Assembly: GCA_017522915.1 (NCBI GenBank)
Contig: JAFWXX010000048.1
Location: 1-38,366 of the forward strand
Reading direction: 5' to 3'
DNA: 38,366 bases
Source: Bacteroidaceae bacterium
GTDB taxonomy: Bacteria > Bacteroidota > Bacteroidia > Bacteroidales > Bacteroidaceae
Below the pieces are notes generated by a model that was not told where the DNA came from, ran no database searches, and saw only the letters and a program-made list of their open reading frames with translations. Positions 37,443 through 38,366 of the stretch are shown in pieces. Both the position numbers and the translations under genes were made by a program. Each line of letters opens with the position of its first letter. Position 1 is the stretch's first letter.

Positions 37443-37823
37443 TTACATTCCCGATTGACGCCTCAGGTTCTCTATTTGTGAATCCCATAGGTCTTTTTGG
37501 TCTTCAATCTCATCCTTATCGGCAAAGTCTGTTATTTCGAGTGTATGCTCTCTCGTCAGTTCATTGTACGAAATCCTCATCTCGAAATATGTGCTTTGGC
37601 TTTCGTCTTCCCAACGGAACTTTACATATACGCCATTTCTCTGCGCTACCAGGTGAGCAACTCTCTTTTCGCTTTTTCCCCAGCAGAAAGTAAAAGTACG
37701 GTCTATATTTTCCACTTTGTCGGCAAACCATGGCGATAGCCCGGCACTGGTGCCTATATATCGCCATATCATCGATGCACTGCCTTTAAGCGGATATTCA
37801 ATATGAATCTTTTCCTTACCCAT
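37443..37823 (-). CDS. START-like (SRPBCC superfamily) domain protein
   Basis: Small protein of 126 residues resembling the START-like or AHSA1-type fold common in Bacteroidetes. Supporting segments are the N-terminal IHIEYPLKGSASMIWRYIGTSAGLSPWFADKV, which matches the fold's first strand and helices, WGKSEKRVAHLV and YVKFRWED in the middle strands, and the C-terminal helix DLWDSQIENLRRQSG. No signal peptide. The ligand and role are unknown. It is transcribed from its own region, upstream of lptF/G and divergent from the tRNA gene. Confidence 0.78.
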   Translation of the reverse strand: MGKEKIHIEYPLKGSASMIWRYIGTSAGLSPWFADKVENIDRTFTFCWGKSEKRVAHLVAQRNGVYVKFRWEDESQSTYFEMRISYNELTREHTLEITDFADKDEIEDQKDLWDSQIENLRRQSGM

Positions 37824-37912
37824 TTGTTGAAAGTATTATATTTCTGTTACAGGAATAATAGTACTTAACTATTTGTATCTCAGTCGCAAGATATTAAAAT
37901 TTAACAAGAATA

Positions 37913-37944
37913 CCAATTATTGTCTTCAATAATTGGAGTTTTTT
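37913..37944 (+). terminator. Plus-strand intrinsic terminator with no gene in front
   Basis: CCAATTATT (37913-37921) and AATAATTGG (37928-37936) form a 9-bp stem with loop GTCTTC, followed by AG and six T. The T-run is on the + strand only. The flanking gene is on the minus strand, so a short + strand transcript or a leader structure is implied. Confidence 0.6.
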
Positions 37945-37981
37945 AGTTTAATTATGACTTTATAAAAAGAAAAAAGGATGC

Positions 37982-38000
37982 ATTTATGCGTGATTTATGC
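37982..38000. repeat. Tandem ATTTATGC repeat with 11-bp period
   Basis: ATTTATGC occurs at 37982-37989 and 37993-38000. Extended, the units TTTATGCGTGA and TTTATGCCTGA agree at 10 of 11 positions. The period equals that of the Pho-box-like repeat at 14492 and both contain TTATG. It may be a second OmpR-family site or chance in AT-rich DNA. Confidence 0.4.
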
Positions 38001-38036
38001 CTGAAAATTAATTTTTTCACGAAAAACACTAAAAAA

Positions 38037-38068
38037 TTTGTCATTTTAAAATTATAGCCATATCTTTG
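38037..38068 (+). promoter_or_regulatory. Promoter of the tRNA-Met gene
   Basis: -33 TTTG at 38037-38040 and -7 TATCTTTG followed by C at 38061-38068 are separated by exactly 20 bp, a full match to the Bacteroidetes consensus. The predicted start lies about 10-15 bases before the mature tRNA. This is the clearest promoter in the window and supports use of the motif elsewhere. Confidence 0.85.
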
Positions 38069-38084
38069 CACCGCAAAAATGCAT

Positions 38085-38158
38085 GGCGAGATAGCTCAGC
38101 TGGTTAGAGCGCATGATTCATAATCATGAGGTCCCCGGTTCAATCCCGGGTCTCGCTA
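38085..38158 (+). tRNA. tRNA-Met (anticodon CAU), elongator type
   Basis: A 74-base cloverleaf: acceptor GGCGAGA with TCTCGCT (first pair G-U), D stem GCTC with GAGC, anticodon stem CATGA with TCATG, loop TTCATAA, and T stem CCCGG with CCGGG around TTCAATC. The discriminator is A and CCA is not encoded. The anticodon stem lacks the three G-C pairs of an initiator, so it is elongator Met, although an Ile-tRNA with lysidine-modified CAU cannot be fully excluded. Confidence 0.92.
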
Positions 38159-38161
38159 CTG

Positions 38162-38197
38162 AAGCGGAGATAGTTTTTCAACTTTCTCCGCTTTTTG
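38162..38197 (+). terminator. Terminator of the tRNA-Met gene
   Basis: AAGCGGAGA (38162-38170) and TCTCCGCTT (38185-38193) form a perfect 9-bp stem with a 14-base loop, followed by a T-run. It begins 4 bases after the tRNA, so the tRNA is a single-gene transcript. Confidence 0.88.
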
Positions 38198-38355
38198 TTT
38201 CATATTCTTGTAACCCGTTGGTTTGGGCTCAGTAGAAATTTACTGTGGTTAATATTGTACATGTACGATTAATTTCTATCCAAGATATCTTATTCCAAGG
38301 TTCGTTTTACCCTTAATCAGTTATCTTTTATTCTTCTTGTTGTCGCTCTATCATG

Positions 38356-38363
38356 TACTTTTG
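38356..38363 (+). promoter_or_regulatory. -7 element at the right edge
   Basis: TACTTTTG matches TAnnTTTG and may serve a gene beyond the window. Upstream, 38198-38355 holds no gene; small dyads are CAGTA with TACTG (38230-38245) and GTACATGTAC (38257-38266). No clear -33 element was found. Confidence 0.35.
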
Positions 38364-38366
38364 TCG

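Noticed and set aside
1..38366. CRISPR array, insertion sequence, prophage or defence system
   Set aside because: No regularly spaced repeats, transposase, integrase or known defence domains were seen; gene content is core housekeeping.

Overview
The window reads as ordinary chromosomal DNA of a Bacteroidales bacterium (Bacteroidaceae or Prevotellaceae; I cannot name the genus). The evidence is gene content and order familiar from that group (mnmG-apt-uvrC-dtd-mazG-deoC; leuS-yitT-rdgB-PorZ-like; lptF/G-ribBA-aspC), start codons mostly without a Shine-Dalgarno sequence, and upstream regions that repeatedly carry the Bacteroidetes sigma-ABfr -7 element TAnnTTTG. There are no insertion sequences, phage genes, CRISPR arrays or rRNA, and no broken genes were seen.

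Layout. 1-6.2 kb (+): tRNA modification, purine salvage, excision repair, D-aminoacyl-tRNA editing, an NTP pyrophosphohydrolase and deoxyribose-phosphate aldolase, ending in a long bidirectional terminator. 6.2-7.2 kb (-): a polyprenyl diphosphate synthase. 7.4-12.3 kb (+): polA, ychF, lgt. 12.3-19.1 kb: a phosphate-starvation locus, in which a PhoR/PhoB-like pair (-) is divergent from a porin-pstS-pstC-pstA-pstB operon (+). 19.3-23.5 kb (-): mutS followed by a heme catalase. 23.7-31.0 kb (+): leuS, a YitT-type membrane protein, rdgB, a PorZ-like propeller protein and a GNAT acetyltransferase. 31.0-32.1 kb (-): a membrane metallophosphoesterase. 32.2-32.8 kb: a very AT-rich gene-free stretch. 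32.8-37.8 kb (-): an LptF/G permease, ribBA and aspC, plus a START-like protein. 38.1 kb (+): an elongator-type tRNA-Met(CAU).

The most notable non-coding signals are a perfect 16-bp parS palindrome immediately after mnmG (a ParB site, suggesting an origin-proximal position), and a tandem 11-bp-period repeat in the -33 position of the porin-pst promoter, which looks like a Bacteroidetes Pho box bound by the adjacent PhoB-like regulator. Others are a 37-bp dyad abutting the catalase start codon, hairpins predicted at or near the 5' ends of the mnmG, leuS and lptF/G messages, a + strand terminator with no gene in front of it near 37.9 kb, and an AT-rich region with DnaA-box-like repeats near 32.6 kb. 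I found no convincing new multi-gene system; the novelty is in regulatory DNA.
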